DNA of 32,684 nt from the NCBI GenBank assembly GCA_903905445.1, contig CAIVGO010000117.1, positions 1 through 32,684 of the forward strand. The letters run 5' to 3'. This DNA comes from an uncultured Bacteroidota bacterium. GTDB taxonomy: Bacteria > Bacteroidota > Bacteroidia > Chitinophagales > Saprospiraceae. Below, piece by piece: positions 17,270-25,525 of the stretch (positions within the stretch are counted from its first letter, which is position 1; every line of letters begins with the position of its first letter). The translations under genes and the position numbers were made by a program. The notes under the pieces were generated by a model that was not told where the DNA came from, did no database searches, and saw only the letters and a program-made list of their open reading frames with translations.

Positions 17270-19162
17270 ATGAGTGATTCAATCCATCATGAGTGCGGCA
17301 TCGCAGTAGTGCGTTTGCTGAAACCGCTTGAATTTTACCATAAAAAATACGGTACCGCCTTTTATGGAGTTCAAAAACTCCAGTTGCTGATGCAAAAAAT
17401 GCGCAATCGTGGCCAGGACGGTGCTGGTATTGCTACCATTAAGTTGGATGCCATGCCTGGCAAGCGCTACATCAGCCGAAAACGCAGCAATGCACCCAAT
17501 TACCTCTCTGATTTATTTGATATGGTATGGGCGCGCCTCAATGCAACGACCGAAGCCCAGCGCCAGGACCCGGCCTGGTTGCGCGAAAATATGCCTTACA
17601 TGGGGGAGGTTCTGATGGGCCACTTGCGCTACGGTACACACGGCGACAACAGCATCGAATTTGTGCATCCGTTTCACCGCCAAAACAACTGGGTAAGCCG
17701 AAATCTCCTGCTGGCCGGTAATTTTAACATGACCAATGTGGATGAACTGTTTCAGGAACTGGTAGACCTGGGCCAATATCCAAAGGAGAAAAGTGATACC
17801 GTGACGGTGCTCGAAAAGTTGGGGCATTTTCTCGACGATGAAGTGCAACGCCTTTTTACCTGGTTTAAAGCCGATGGTATCAACAATAAAGACATCAACC
17901 AGCGTATTTTTGAAAACCTGGACATTCAGCGCCTGTTGCGCCGTGCGACCAAAAAATTTGATGGCGGCTATGTTTTAGGCGGCATGATTGGCCATGGCGA
18001 TGCTTTTTTAATGCGCGATCCCAATGGTATTCGCCCGGCATACTGGTATCAGGACGATGAAATTGTGGTTGGCGCTTCGGAGCGGCCCGCCATTCAATCG
18101 GTGTTCAACGTGCGCTATGCCAATGTGCACGAATTGCAACCCGGGCACGCACTCATCATCAAATACAATGGCAAAGTAGAAGAATTGCCATTTGTGGAGC
18201 CGCGCGAAAAGAAAGCTTGTTCGTTTGAACGCATTTATTTCAGCCGGGGCAATGACCGCGAAATTTATCAGGAACGCAAGGCCTTAGGGGCACAATTGGC
18301 AGAAAAAGTGCTGGAAGCCGTCGATTTTGATTTAAAAAATACCGTTTTTTCTTATATCCCCAATACCGCAGAAGCCGCTTTTTATGGCCTCATGGAAGGC
18401 GTGGATGCGGCCCTCAACAAACGCAAACAGGCGCAAATTCTGGAACTGGGCGATAACCTTACCCCGGAAAAACTGGAGGAAATCATGAACGTGCGCCCCC
18501 GTTTTGAAAAACTGGTGCACAAGGATGAAAAACAACGCACCTTCATTGCCGATAAAAAATCGCGCAACAGCATGGTGAGTTATGTGTATGATGTGACTTA
18601 CGGATTGGTGCAGGATGGCGTGGAAACCCTGGTTTTGCTCGACGACTCCATTGTGCGTGGTACGACCCTGCGCGACAGCATCGTGAGCATCACGGCACGC
18701 TTGAAACCAAAAAAGATCATTATTTTGTCGAGTGCACCGCAAATCCGTTTCCCCGACTGCTACGGCATCGACATGAGCAAAATGAAAGATTTTGTCGCGT
18801 TCCAGGCGCTGGTCAGTTTGTTGGAGGACAGCGAACAGGAACACTTGCTCGATGCGGCCTACGATCGGTGTAAAAATTCGGAACACCACCCCGTAGAAAT
18901 GGTGCGCAATGAAGTGATTGAACTGTACGACCTGTTCGATTACGAAGAAGTATCGGAAAAAATTGCTGAAATTGTGCGTCCAGCCCATATTATACCGGAT
19001 TTGCAATTGATCTTCCAAACCATCGAAGGCCTCCATACTGCTTGTCCGCTTACCTCGGGCGACTGGTATTTCTCAGGCAAATACCCGACACCGGGCGGCA
19101 ATCGGGTTGCCAACCGTGCGTTTATGAATTTTGTGGAAAATCTGGATGTACGGGCTTACTAA
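17270..19162 (+). CDS. purF: Amidophosphoribosyltransferase (PurF, long Bacteroidota form)
   Basis: PurF makes 5-phosphoribosylamine from PRPP and glutamine, the first step of purine synthesis, in the cytosol. The N-terminal nucleophile is C9 in HHECGIAVVRLL, implying removal of an 8-residue propeptide. Glutaminase motifs follow: RGQDGAG (47-53), HLRYGTHG and AGNFNMTN. The PRPP-binding loop LLDDSIVRGTTL centres on D458-D459. At 630 residues it is well over 100 longer than E. coli PurF (505), with extra segments in the glutaminase domain and before the PRPP loop, plus a C-terminal tail. This matches a long form known to me from Bacteroidota. A paralogue with altered substrate use is possible. 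It has its own candidate promoter. Confidence 0.88.
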   Translation: MSDSIHHECGIAVVRLLKPLEFYHKKYGTAFYGVQKLQLLMQKMRNRGQDGAGIATIKLDAMPGKRYISRKRSNAPNYLSDLFDMVWARLNATTEAQRQDPAWLRENMPYMGEVLMGHLRYGTHGDNSIEFVHPFHRQNNWVSRNLLLAGNFNMTNVDELFQELVDLGQYPKEKSDTVTVLEKLGHFLDDEVQRLFTWFKADGINNKDINQRIFENLDIQRLLRRATKKFDGGYVLGGMIGHGDAFLMRDPNGIRPAYWYQDDEIVVGASERPAIQSVFNVRYANVHELQPGHALIIKYNGKVEELPFVEPREKKACSFERIYFSRGNDREIYQERKALGAQLAEKVLEAVDFDLKNTVFSYIPNTAEAAFYGLMEGVDAALNKRKQAQILELGDNLTPEKLEEIMNVRPRFEKLVHKDEKQRTFIADKKSRNSMVSYVYDVTYGLVQDGVETLVLLDDSIVRGTTLRDSIVSITARLKPKKIIILSSAPQIRFPDCYGIDMSKMKDFVAFQALVSLLEDSEQEHLLDAAYDRCKNSEHHPVEMVRNEVIELYDLFDYEEVSEKIAEIVRPAHIIPDLQLIFQTIEGLHTACPLTSGDWYFSGKYPTPGGNRVANRAFMNFVENLDVRAY

Positions 19163-19171
19163 AGCGTTGGT

Positions 19172-20446
19172 TTAAACCCGTTTGATGCGGATACTTTCCA
19201 GGCGACGCCCATCCATGGCGATCACTTCAAAATGGTAATGCTGCCATTCGAACTGATCGCCAATGTTGGGCATTGCATCCAGTTTGGTAATCATAAAGCC
19301 CGCAACTGTATTGAAATCGGCGTCCGAAAAGGCATTGTCTTCGATTTCAAAATAGCGCAATAATTCAAAAAACGGGTATTGGCCATCGGCAATCCAGCTG
19401 TGGTCTGCCTGTTCTACAATCGTATATTCATCCTGGTTTCGCGTGCTTACGTCGCCTACCAGCGCATCGAGGATGTCATCCATGGTAATAATGCCTTGAA
19501 TGGTACCGAATTCGTCGACCACCACCCCATAGTGAAAACGGTGTTTCCTAAAATCGTCCAATAATTTATACGCGGAAGAGGAGTCGGGGGTGTAAACCGG
19601 CGTCTGCATACAATTTAGCAAACTGAAATTAGGATCGTGCATTTTTAAAAACAAATCCTTTACCGTCACCACCCCCAAAATATTATCCAAATCATCATCG
19701 GCGACTGGATAAACCCCGTGGATTTCCGCACCAATTTTAGCGCGAATTTGATCGGCACTGTCTTTCACGTCCAGCCAGAGGATATCGCTGCGGTGGGTCA
19801 TCAAGGCGCTCACTTTGCGGTCGCCCAACGCAAAAACCCGTTCTACAATATCCTGCTCAATTTCCCGTATTTCGCCGCTTTCGGTACTTTCCGAAATCAT
19901 GCTTTTAATTTCTTCCTCTGTCACAATCGCATCAGTACTGGCATTGATGCCCAACAAGCGCAATAGTACATCATTGCTGCTGGTGAGCAACCAAACAAAG
20001 GGGGCGGCAATGCGCGAAAGCAACCGCATCGGGGCCGCTACCAACATGGCAACGGTTTCCGGGTAACTCATTCCAATGCGTTTTGGAAATAATTCGCCCA
20101 ATACAATCGATAAATACGTGGTAAAAATGACCACCAAGGCCATTGAAAGGTTTTTGGCATATGGTGCCAGCGCAGGAACGGCGCTTTCTATCGTTTTTTG
20201 TAGCGGATCTGCCAAGGCCTCGCCGCTGTACAAACCCACAATGATACTAATGAGCGTAATGCCAATTTGAACCGTAGATAAAAAACGGGTGGGCGATTCT
20301 GCCAAATCGAGGGCAATGCGTGCGCCCGATTTCCCGCGCTTTAAGGCATTTTCTAATTTAAATTTTCTACTGGAAACGACGGCAATTTCCGACATCGAAA
20401 ACAACCCGTTGAGCAGGGTAAGCAAAATTAAAATCAGGATAGCCAT
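19172..20446 (-). CDS. CNNM/CorC-HlyC family transporter-like membrane protein
   Basis: This is a 424-residue protein. The N-terminal DUF21/CNNM membrane domain (about 1-175, with 3-4 helices) begins LLNGLFSMSEIAVVSSRKFK and includes ALVVIFTTYLSIVLGELFPKR as a family motif. A CBS pair follows (about 205-340; VSALMTHRSDILWLDV and HYGVVVDEFGTIQGIITMDD). The CorC/HlyC C-terminal domain is about 345-424 (FNTVAGFMITKLDAMPNIGD). Family members are linked to Mg2+ or other divalent cation efflux and were annotated historically as hemolysins; ion specificity is not shown here. It converges on the purF-like gene with a 9-nt gap. A candidate promoter sits in the 74-nt gap upstream. Confidence 0.92.
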   Translation of the reverse strand: MAILILILLTLLNGLFSMSEIAVVSSRKFKLENALKRGKSGARIALDLAESPTRFLSTVQIGITLISIIVGLYSGEALADPLQKTIESAVPALAPYAKNLSMALVVIFTTYLSIVLGELFPKRIGMSYPETVAMLVAAPMRLLSRIAAPFVWLLTSSNDVLLRLLGINASTDAIVTEEEIKSMISESTESGEIREIEQDIVERVFALGDRKVSALMTHRSDILWLDVKDSADQIRAKIGAEIHGVYPVADDDLDNILGVVTVKDLFLKMHDPNFSLLNCMQTPVYTPDSSSAYKLLDDFRKHRFHYGVVVDEFGTIQGIITMDDILDALVGDVSTRNQDEYTIVEQADHSWIADGQYPFFELLRYFEIEDNAFSDADFNTVAGFMITKLDAMPNIGDQFEWQHYHFEVIAMDGRRLESIRIKRV

Positions 20447-20481
20447 GAAATAGAGGGCAGTGAAGTTGGATGAATAAAAGG

Positions 20482-20489
20482 CAAAAGTA
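20482..20489 (-). promoter_or_regulatory. Candidate -7 box TACTTTTG for the CNNM-family gene
   Basis: On the minus strand this is an exact TAnnTTTG match, 35 nt before the ATG at 20446. It suggests this gene can be transcribed separately from the mutL-EEP run upstream. Confidence 0.5.
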
Positions 20490-20520
20490 ATGGCAGGCGT
20501 TCAAATAGGGGATGTTCCTG

Positions 20521-21570
20521 CTAAAAACCAATTTGTACAAACACCGGAAAATGGTCAGAAAAGGCAGAATCATGGATTGTTCGACACGAATAACAAGCTA
20601 GACTCGGATCGGTAAGCACATAATCGATGCGCAACAACGGCAGCGCACCCCCAAAAGTAGTTCCTAAACCTAGTCCGGCCTCCTTAAAAGTATCTTTCAT
20701 TCCATTGGAAAGGGTTGCGTACACGTAAGAATTGGGGGTATCGTTAAAATCACCGCATATAAGCACGGCATGTGGGCATTTTTCGATGTGTGCGCGCAAT
20801 AAACCGGCTTGTTCGGCGCGCAAACTGGTCGCGTTGCCTACTTTACCCAGTACTTTTCCAATGGTATTCCAGGTTTCGCCTTCGTCCAGTTCGTGCTCGT
20901 CGATCACTTTTTCGGTGGTTTGGGTCACGCTGTTCGATTGCAGGTGCAGGTTGTACACACGCAGCAAGTGCTTCCCAATCCGCACATCTACCCAAATTGA
21001 TGAATTGGCGGTTTTACCAAATGGAATATCGCCCCCTGCTTCCATCGGGTATTTGCTCAAAATAACGGTGCCTTTTTTGAGGTTAAAGGTGTGTTCATAT
21101 CCCAGTTTTTGGGCAACGAGGCGGTAAAATTTACCACTCGTTTCCTGGGTACACAGAATATCAGGTACCCCGTTTTCTTGCAAAAAAGCGGCGTAGGCAT
21201 CGGCCACACTTTCTCTTTCTTTGGTATTGAACCGTTTGCCCCGATATAGTCCGCCCAAGTTGTGGGTGGCAACCGTGTATGCTGTGCTGGGGACCTCTTT
21301 TTTGCCCACCTCAAATCCAACGAATCCGGTAACATACTGCCAGCCAAAGGCAATAACGCCCAGGTGATACAAGGCAAAACGGTTGAGCCGCCAGGTCCAT
21401 ACTGCCAGCAATAGTACATTAAACAAGAGTAGCCAGGGGAAGGCGGTGCCAAAAAACGCGAGCCAACGAAATGTAGTCGGGTTTATCAATGGACACAGGT
21501 AGGCAAGCAGGGTAAGCAGCACGACCGCAACACTGAAAATACGGATGGTATGCTTCAGAATTTGGCGCAT
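20521..21570 (-). CDS. Membrane-anchored endonuclease/exonuclease/phosphatase (EEP) family protein
   Basis: This is a 349-residue protein. Residues about 10-90 contain two or three hydrophobic helices, so the catalytic domain is membrane tethered. Residues about 98-349 form an EEP fold with the full metal-site motif series: ATHNLGG, ILCTQETSG (Glu), VILSKYPM, YNLHLQSNS (His), LICGDFNDTP (Asp/Asn), RIDYVL and SDHFPV (Asp-His). The family cleaves phosphodiesters in nucleic acids, inositol phosphates or sphingolipids; the substrate here is not determinable. The start lies 47 nt after the second rhomboid gene, consistent with cotranscription. Confidence 0.9.
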   Translation of the reverse strand: MRQILKHTIRIFSVAVVLLTLLAYLCPLINPTTFRWLAFFGTAFPWLLLFNVLLLAVWTWRLNRFALYHLGVIAFGWQYVTGFVGFEVGKKEVPSTAYTVATHNLGGLYRGKRFNTKERESVADAYAAFLQENGVPDILCTQETSGKFYRLVAQKLGYEHTFNLKKGTVILSKYPMEAGGDIPFGKTANSSIWVDVRIGKHLLRVYNLHLQSNSVTQTTEKVIDEHELDEGETWNTIGKVLGKVGNATSLRAEQAGLLRAHIEKCPHAVLICGDFNDTPNSYVYATLSNGMKDTFKEAGLGLGTTFGGALPLLRIDYVLTDPSLACYSCRTIHDSAFSDHFPVFVQIGF

Positions 21571-21617
21571 GAACGGGTAGGTAGCGGTTGGTGCAAGAGG
21601 TGTAGGGTGCTGCTGAA

Positions 21618-22553
21618 CTATTTTTTGCTGGCGTCGTAAAGGAAGTCTTTTTCGGCCTGCGTCAAATTTTCGTAGCCCGAATCTTTTATTTTTTCCAAAA
21701 TGGCATCCAGTTGCTGCTGGTGTGACATATCGTTATGGTCGGAACTGGCACTGCCGCCGGTATTGCCCATGGTAGCCCGAATCGCTGTTTTTACTTTGCG
21801 TTTGGGTTGTGGTTTGGCTGCATTCGTCCCTCTTTTGAATAAATTTTGAAGTCGGCTCAGCAGGTTATTGACGGTTTCGGCCATGTCTTTTCCATCTCGC
21901 AAACGCAAAACGAATAAAATACCCATCGCCAGACCGCCCAAGTGCGCAATATTACCACCCGCTGCCATGTTGCTACCGGCAATTCCAACCAGATCGAGCA
22001 ACACAAACACCAGTACAATGTATTTGACTTTTACCTCGCCCACCAACAACAACGCCACGCGGTAATCGGGTGCGAGTGTAAGGGCCGCGCCTGCCATGGC
22101 CATCACCGCGGCCGAGGCACCCAGCGCATAATCACCAAAAGATGCCGATAAATTGGCAGAAATAAAGAAAACCAATGCGCCCGCCAATCCGCCCATCAGA
22201 TACAAGGGCAATACCCGGCGCTCGCCCACCAAGTCGCCCACGATCGTACCAAACAAATACAGCCCAAATACATTATTCACTAAATGCCACACATTTACGT
22301 GCAGAAAAAAGTGCGTAAAGATGGTCCAGGGCCGCATCAGTAATTTTTGCCAGTCGGACGAAATACACAAATACTGGATGGCGCCCCAGTATTCAAGGTC
22401 GATCGGTGTCCAAAGTTTGATGAGCCAGAGTACTACAAATCCCAAATTGACCGCTACAAAAATGGCAAAATTGACTACTACCAGCTTGGTTACCATGCTG
22501 CCTGTACGCAGGGAATATTTTAAATCATCCCAAATTGACCTGAATAATGCCAT
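21618..22553 (-). CDS. Rhomboid intramembrane serine protease (second of tandem pair)
   Basis: I chose the ATG at 22553 (MALFRSIWDDLKYSL, 311 residues) because the first ATG in frame (22634) would overlap the upstream rhomboid gene and add a hydrophilic stretch. About six membrane helices are present. Rhomboid motifs are HVNVWHLVNNVFGLYLFG in TM2, catalytic S147 in LGASAAV and H204 in NIAHLGG. The usual Gly after the catalytic Ser is Ala here. A cytosolic tail of about 85 residues has a basic linker (KPQPKRKVK) and an end motif ILEKIKDSGYENLTQAEKDF, which recurs in Bacteroidota rhomboids. The substrate is unknown. Confidence 0.9.
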   Translation of the reverse strand: MALFRSIWDDLKYSLRTGSMVTKLVVVNFAIFVAVNLGFVVLWLIKLWTPIDLEYWGAIQYLCISSDWQKLLMRPWTIFTHFFLHVNVWHLVNNVFGLYLFGTIVGDLVGERRVLPLYLMGGLAGALVFFISANLSASFGDYALGASAAVMAMAGAALTLAPDYRVALLLVGEVKVKYIVLVFVLLDLVGIAGSNMAAGGNIAHLGGLAMGILFVLRLRDGKDMAETVNNLLSRLQNLFKRGTNAAKPQPKRKVKTAIRATMGNTGGSASSDHNDMSHQQQLDAILEKIKDSGYENLTQAEKDFLYDASKK

Positions 22554-22600
22554 GTTACAATTGTTCGCAATGTTATTGTGATAAAAGTACGCCTCCTGCC

Positions 22601-23278
22601 CTAAAACATGTTGCGAATGCGCCCTTTGTACCAAATCATGATCATAATAAACCCAAATAAAGCACCGCCAACGTGGGCAAAATGTGCTACCCCCGAATCT
22701 GCACCACGCACGCCATAAAACAACTCCAGGCCGCCCATGATCAGTACGAAATATTTTGCCTTCAAGGATATAGGAGGAAACAACAAACTAATAATTTGGT
22801 TGGGAAACAAATACGCAAACGCGGCATAAATGCCAAATATGGAGCCGGAAGCACCCAGCATGGCACCGTTAAAATTGCGCGGGTCGATGCCTTGTGCCGA
22901 TAACTCCCACCATTGCACGGCCATGTGTAGTGCCAAAGCGCCCAAGCCACAAACTAAATAGTAAAACAGAAACCGTTTTGGCCCCCAAACCATTTCTACC
23001 ATGGAGCCAAATATATATAACGACAACATATTAAAAGCAATATGCATTACGTCGGCATGCATAAACATGTAAGTAACGAGCTGAAAGGGCTGAAAATGCA
23101 CAGAACCTGGCATATACACCGCAAACATCATGCGTCCCAGACTGAGCACCTCCCCGGTGTAAGGGTCATAGCGTTCGGGGCCCAACAAAATATAGGTGCC
23201 CACAAACATCAAGACATTGATGATGACAAGATGCCGGACCACGCCGGTAAACGGCTGATAAAATTGAAATAAGGACAT
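22601..23278 (-). CDS. Rhomboid intramembrane serine protease (first of tandem pair)
   Basis: This is a 225-residue inner-membrane protein with six predicted helices and no cytosolic tail. Catalytic residues are S144 in MLGASGSIFGIYAAFA and H202 in VAHFAHVGGALFGF. The TM2 motif is MHADVMHIAFNMLSLYIFGS. Rhomboids cut substrate transmembrane helices inside the bilayer. It begins 8 nt after the mutL stop and is followed 47 nt later by a second, diverged rhomboid, so both are probably on the mutL transcript. A functional link to mismatch repair is not implied. Confidence 0.93.
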   Translation of the reverse strand: MSLFQFYQPFTGVVRHLVIINVLMFVGTYILLGPERYDPYTGEVLSLGRMMFAVYMPGSVHFQPFQLVTYMFMHADVMHIAFNMLSLYIFGSMVEMVWGPKRFLFYYLVCGLGALALHMAVQWWELSAQGIDPRNFNGAMLGASGSIFGIYAAFAYLFPNQIISLLFPPISLKAKYFVLIMGGLELFYGVRGADSGVAHFAHVGGALFGFIMIMIWYKGRIRNMF

Positions 23279-23286
23279 GCGCTGAA

Positions 23287-25176
23287 CTACGGGTTAAATC
23301 GTTTTTGTAAATCTTCGAGGTCAAATGTAATAAAACAATTTCGGCCCGAGGGGCTTTGGAAAGGGAGTGCACAGGCAAACAACTGATCAATCAAATCCTG
23401 CATTTCCCGAACGGTCAGCGATTGTCCGCGTTTTAAAGCCGCACTTTTCGCCATCGAACGGGCCAAATTATCCCGAATGCCCAATTCTAACTCAAAATTA
23501 TCTTTGTATTGATTCAGTACTTTTTCCAGCAGGACTTCCTCTCGTTGGCCTGCCATATCGGCAGGTGTTCCGTGTATCACAAAAGTATTGCCGCCAAATT
23601 CTTGAATATCAAATCCCAGGCAGTTCACTTCGGGCAAAATATCGCGCAATAATGCAGCATCTGCGCCGGACAGTTCAATGTTTTTGGGGAACAAGGCCGC
23701 TTGGGTGGCAATGGGCTGGTTTTCCAACGCCGCAAGATACCGTTCGTATAAAATGCGTTCGGTCGCCGCCTGCTGATCAATTAACATAAAACCAGACTTG
23801 ATATGGCTAACCAGGTATTGACCATGAATCTGATAAGGCTCCTTCAAGCCTTTCGAGAAACTTTGGGTTTCGTCGTCCATTTCATGGTCCTGGGCACTTT
23901 GCCGAATTTCAAATCCTGGACGCGTGGCGCTGGTTTCTTCCTTATTTTCAGGCATCATTGGTTCGGGGGTTCCGCCATCCATCATGCGCATGTTTTCGTA
24001 CATGCGTTGCCAGTTTTGCAGGTTATTGGCGTTGCGTTGTGCGGTTTCCGGGTCACTGGGGCCGTATTTGCGCTGAAAATTATCCACCGCTTCCTTGCCC
24101 TCTTTTTGTTCATTGCGCAACTGTTTTTGCCGGATCAAGGCAGGCTGAAACGCGGGTTCTGTTTCAAAATCGAGGGTAGGCGTAATGTTGTTGCTGCCCA
24201 AGGCATGGCGTATGGTCACCTTTAAGTAGTGGTACACCAGTTTCTCATCGTCAAATTTGATCTCCTGCTTCGTCGGATGCACATTGATATCCACGTGTTT
24301 GGGATCAATTTCTAAAAACAACACATACAGCGGATTGGTTTCGGCGGGCAACAGATCTTCATAAGCACTTATAACCGCATGGTGCAAGTAATTGCTTTTG
24401 ATAAACCGCTTGTTTACAAAAAAGTACTGCTCTCCGCGGCTTTTTTTAAAATGATCGGGTTTGCCAACAAAACCAGTGATGGAAAGTATTTCGGTTTGTT
24501 CTTCTACGGGCACCAGTTTTTTATTGACCGCATCTCCAAATAATTTTACCACCCTTTGCCGCAAATTGCCGTTGGGTAAATGAAAAATTTCCTGGTCGTT
24601 GTGGTGCAACGTAAAGTACAATTCGGGCTGGGCCATGGCTACCCGCTGAAATTCATCCAAGGCATGCCGCATCTCAACCGGATCCCCTTTTAGAAAATTG
24701 CGGCGGGCAGGCACATTATAAAACAAATTTTTGACTGAAATGCTGGTTCCCTGCGGACATTGACAAGGTTCCTGGATTTTCACCATCGAATCTTCTACCA
24801 CAATCCGGGTTCCCAATTCGTCAATCGCACGCCGGGTGCGCATTTCTACCTGGGCTACAGCCGCAATCGAAGCCAGGGCCTCCCCGCGGAAGCCCATGGT
24901 TAAAATAGAGAATAAATCTTTGGATTCCCGAATTTTGGAAGTTGCGTGGCGCTCAAAACTCATGCGCGCATCGGTTTCCGACATGCCACATCCATTATCA
25001 ATCACCTGAATGAGGGTTTTCCCCGCTTCACGCAATATCAATTGGATCCGGGTAGCACCCGCATCAATGGCATTTTCCAACAACTCCTTTACCACCGAAG
25101 CGGGTCTTTGAACCACTTCTCCGGCCGCAATTTGGTTGGCTACACTCTCTGGTAATAATTGTATTACGTCTGACAT
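23287..25176 (-). CDS. mutL: DNA mismatch repair protein MutL
   Basis: I chose the ATG at 25176 (MSDVIQLLPESVANQIAAGE, 629 residues). The upstream in-frame ATG at 25206 lies before the candidate -7 box, so it is unlikely to be transcribed. GHKL ATPase motifs are intact: ELLENAIDAGAT, DNGCGM and GFRGEALASI. The transducer domain and a Gln/Asn/Glu-rich linker (about 345-440) follow. In the C-terminal dimerisation domain the nuclease motif DQHAxxExxxxE reads DQQAATERILYE (467-478), the ACR motif reads AKS (576-578) and CPHGRP reads SPSGRN (608-613). The metal-binding Cys and His residues are therefore missing, and nicking activity is doubtful. Confidence 0.96.
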   Translation of the reverse strand: MSDVIQLLPESVANQIAAGEVVQRPASVVKELLENAIDAGATRIQLILREAGKTLIQVIDNGCGMSETDARMSFERHATSKIRESKDLFSILTMGFRGEALASIAAVAQVEMRTRRAIDELGTRIVVEDSMVKIQEPCQCPQGTSISVKNLFYNVPARRNFLKGDPVEMRHALDEFQRVAMAQPELYFTLHHNDQEIFHLPNGNLRQRVVKLFGDAVNKKLVPVEEQTEILSITGFVGKPDHFKKSRGEQYFFVNKRFIKSNYLHHAVISAYEDLLPAETNPLYVLFLEIDPKHVDINVHPTKQEIKFDDEKLVYHYLKVTIRHALGSNNITPTLDFETEPAFQPALIRQKQLRNEQKEGKEAVDNFQRKYGPSDPETAQRNANNLQNWQRMYENMRMMDGGTPEPMMPENKEETSATRPGFEIRQSAQDHEMDDETQSFSKGLKEPYQIHGQYLVSHIKSGFMLIDQQAATERILYERYLAALENQPIATQAALFPKNIELSGADAALLRDILPEVNCLGFDIQEFGGNTFVIHGTPADMAGQREEVLLEKVLNQYKDNFELELGIRDNLARSMAKSAALKRGQSLTVREMQDLIDQLFACALPFQSPSGRNCFITFDLEDLQKRFNP

Positions 25177-25180
25177 GTCT

Positions 25181-25194
25181 TTTGTAGCTACAAA
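25181..25194. promoter_or_regulatory. 14-bp perfect palindrome between the mutL -7 box and start codon
   Basis: The palindrome tttgtagctacaaa overlaps the 3' half of the mutL -7 box and covers the expected transcription start. It is a possible operator; it may also arise partly because the -7 box supplies half of the dyad. Confidence 0.4.
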
Positions 25195-25198
25195 GATA
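25191..25198 (-). promoter_or_regulatory. Candidate -7 box TATCTTTG for the mutL operon
   Basis: On the minus strand this is an exact TAnnTTTG match, 14 nt before the ATG at 25176. No clear -33 TTTG is visible. It supports the downstream mutL start. Confidence 0.5.
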
Positions 25199-25236
25199 CA
25201 GTCCATATTAAAGGTATAGGCTTTTTTAAACAGGAA

Positions 25237-25271
25237 TTGTGCTGGATTCTCCTTACTGCTTTTTACTTTTG
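25237..25271 (+). promoter_or_regulatory. Candidate promoter of the microprotein unit
   Basis: The -7 box TACTTTTG (25264-25271) is an exact consensus match. A TTG at 25237-25239 could be the -33 element, though the 24-nt spacing is slightly long. The start codon lies 36 nt downstream. Confidence 0.55.
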
Positions 25272-25307
25272 CGTCACTTTTACAGAACTATAACAATTCG
25301 GAAGAAG

Positions 25308-25436
25308 ATGGACAACATCCAAAACACTCGCGGAAAAGGATACTGCATACTTTACTTGGTCATGTTTTTGTTTTTAATGACAGCCTTGATGCTGATGCTT
25401 TACAACCGCAGCGGACTGCTTGACTTTGCAAGATAG
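25308..25436 (+). CDS. Small membrane protein (42 residues)
   Basis: The ORF could start at an upstream ATG (25239), but that precedes the -7 box. The ATG at 25308 gives a 42-residue peptide beginning MDNIQNTRGKGYCILYLVMF. It has a charged, hydrophilic N-terminus, one strongly hydrophobic helix (about residues 13-31, rich in Leu/Met/Phe) and a short tail NRSGLLDFAR. It is flanked by a promoter and a strong terminator, forming a self-contained unit of about 235 nt. I do not recognise the family. It could be a single-pass membrane microprotein; a regulatory RNA with a fortuitous ORF is the alternative. Confidence 0.6.
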   Translation: MDNIQNTRGKGYCILYLVMFLFLMTALMLMLYNRSGLLDFAR

Positions 25437-25464
25437 ACCAGTATTTGCGTAAAGTGCCTAATTT

Positions 25465-25508
25465 AAGCCGCAAGAACAGCCGTACAGGGTTGTTCTTGCG
25501 GCTTTTTT
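25465..25508 (+). terminator. Strong Rho-independent terminator after the microprotein
   Basis: A 14-bp perfect stem (25465-25478 with 25491-25504) has a core gccgcaagaaca / tgttcttgcggc, a 12-nt loop and a T tract at 25503-25508. It ends the small unit and insulates it from the GH92 gene. Confidence 0.92.
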
Positions 25509-25525
25509 ATTGGTCCAGGCAAACT

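Noticed and set aside
18332-19036. 234-residue minus-strand frame over purF
   Set aside because: Antisense shadow of a conserved enzyme gene; rich in His/Phe/Gln as expected from reversed codons.
19172-20446. Annotation as a true hemolysin
   Set aside because: The domain set (CNNM/DUF21, CBS pair, CorC/HlyC tail) points to ion transport; the hemolysin label is historical.
22554-22634. Longer start for the second rhomboid at 22634
   Set aside because: It overlaps the preceding rhomboid gene by 34 nt and adds a hydrophilic stretch unlike rhomboid N-termini.
25177-25206. Longer MutL start at 25206
   Set aside because: It would place the start upstream of the candidate -7 box, and MutL proteins normally begin a few residues before the IxxLPxxVxxxIAAGEV motif.
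25239-25307. Upstream extension of the small membrane ORF to the ATG at 25239
   Set aside because: This ATG lies 5' of the -7 box at 25264-25271, so a transcript from that promoter would not contain it.
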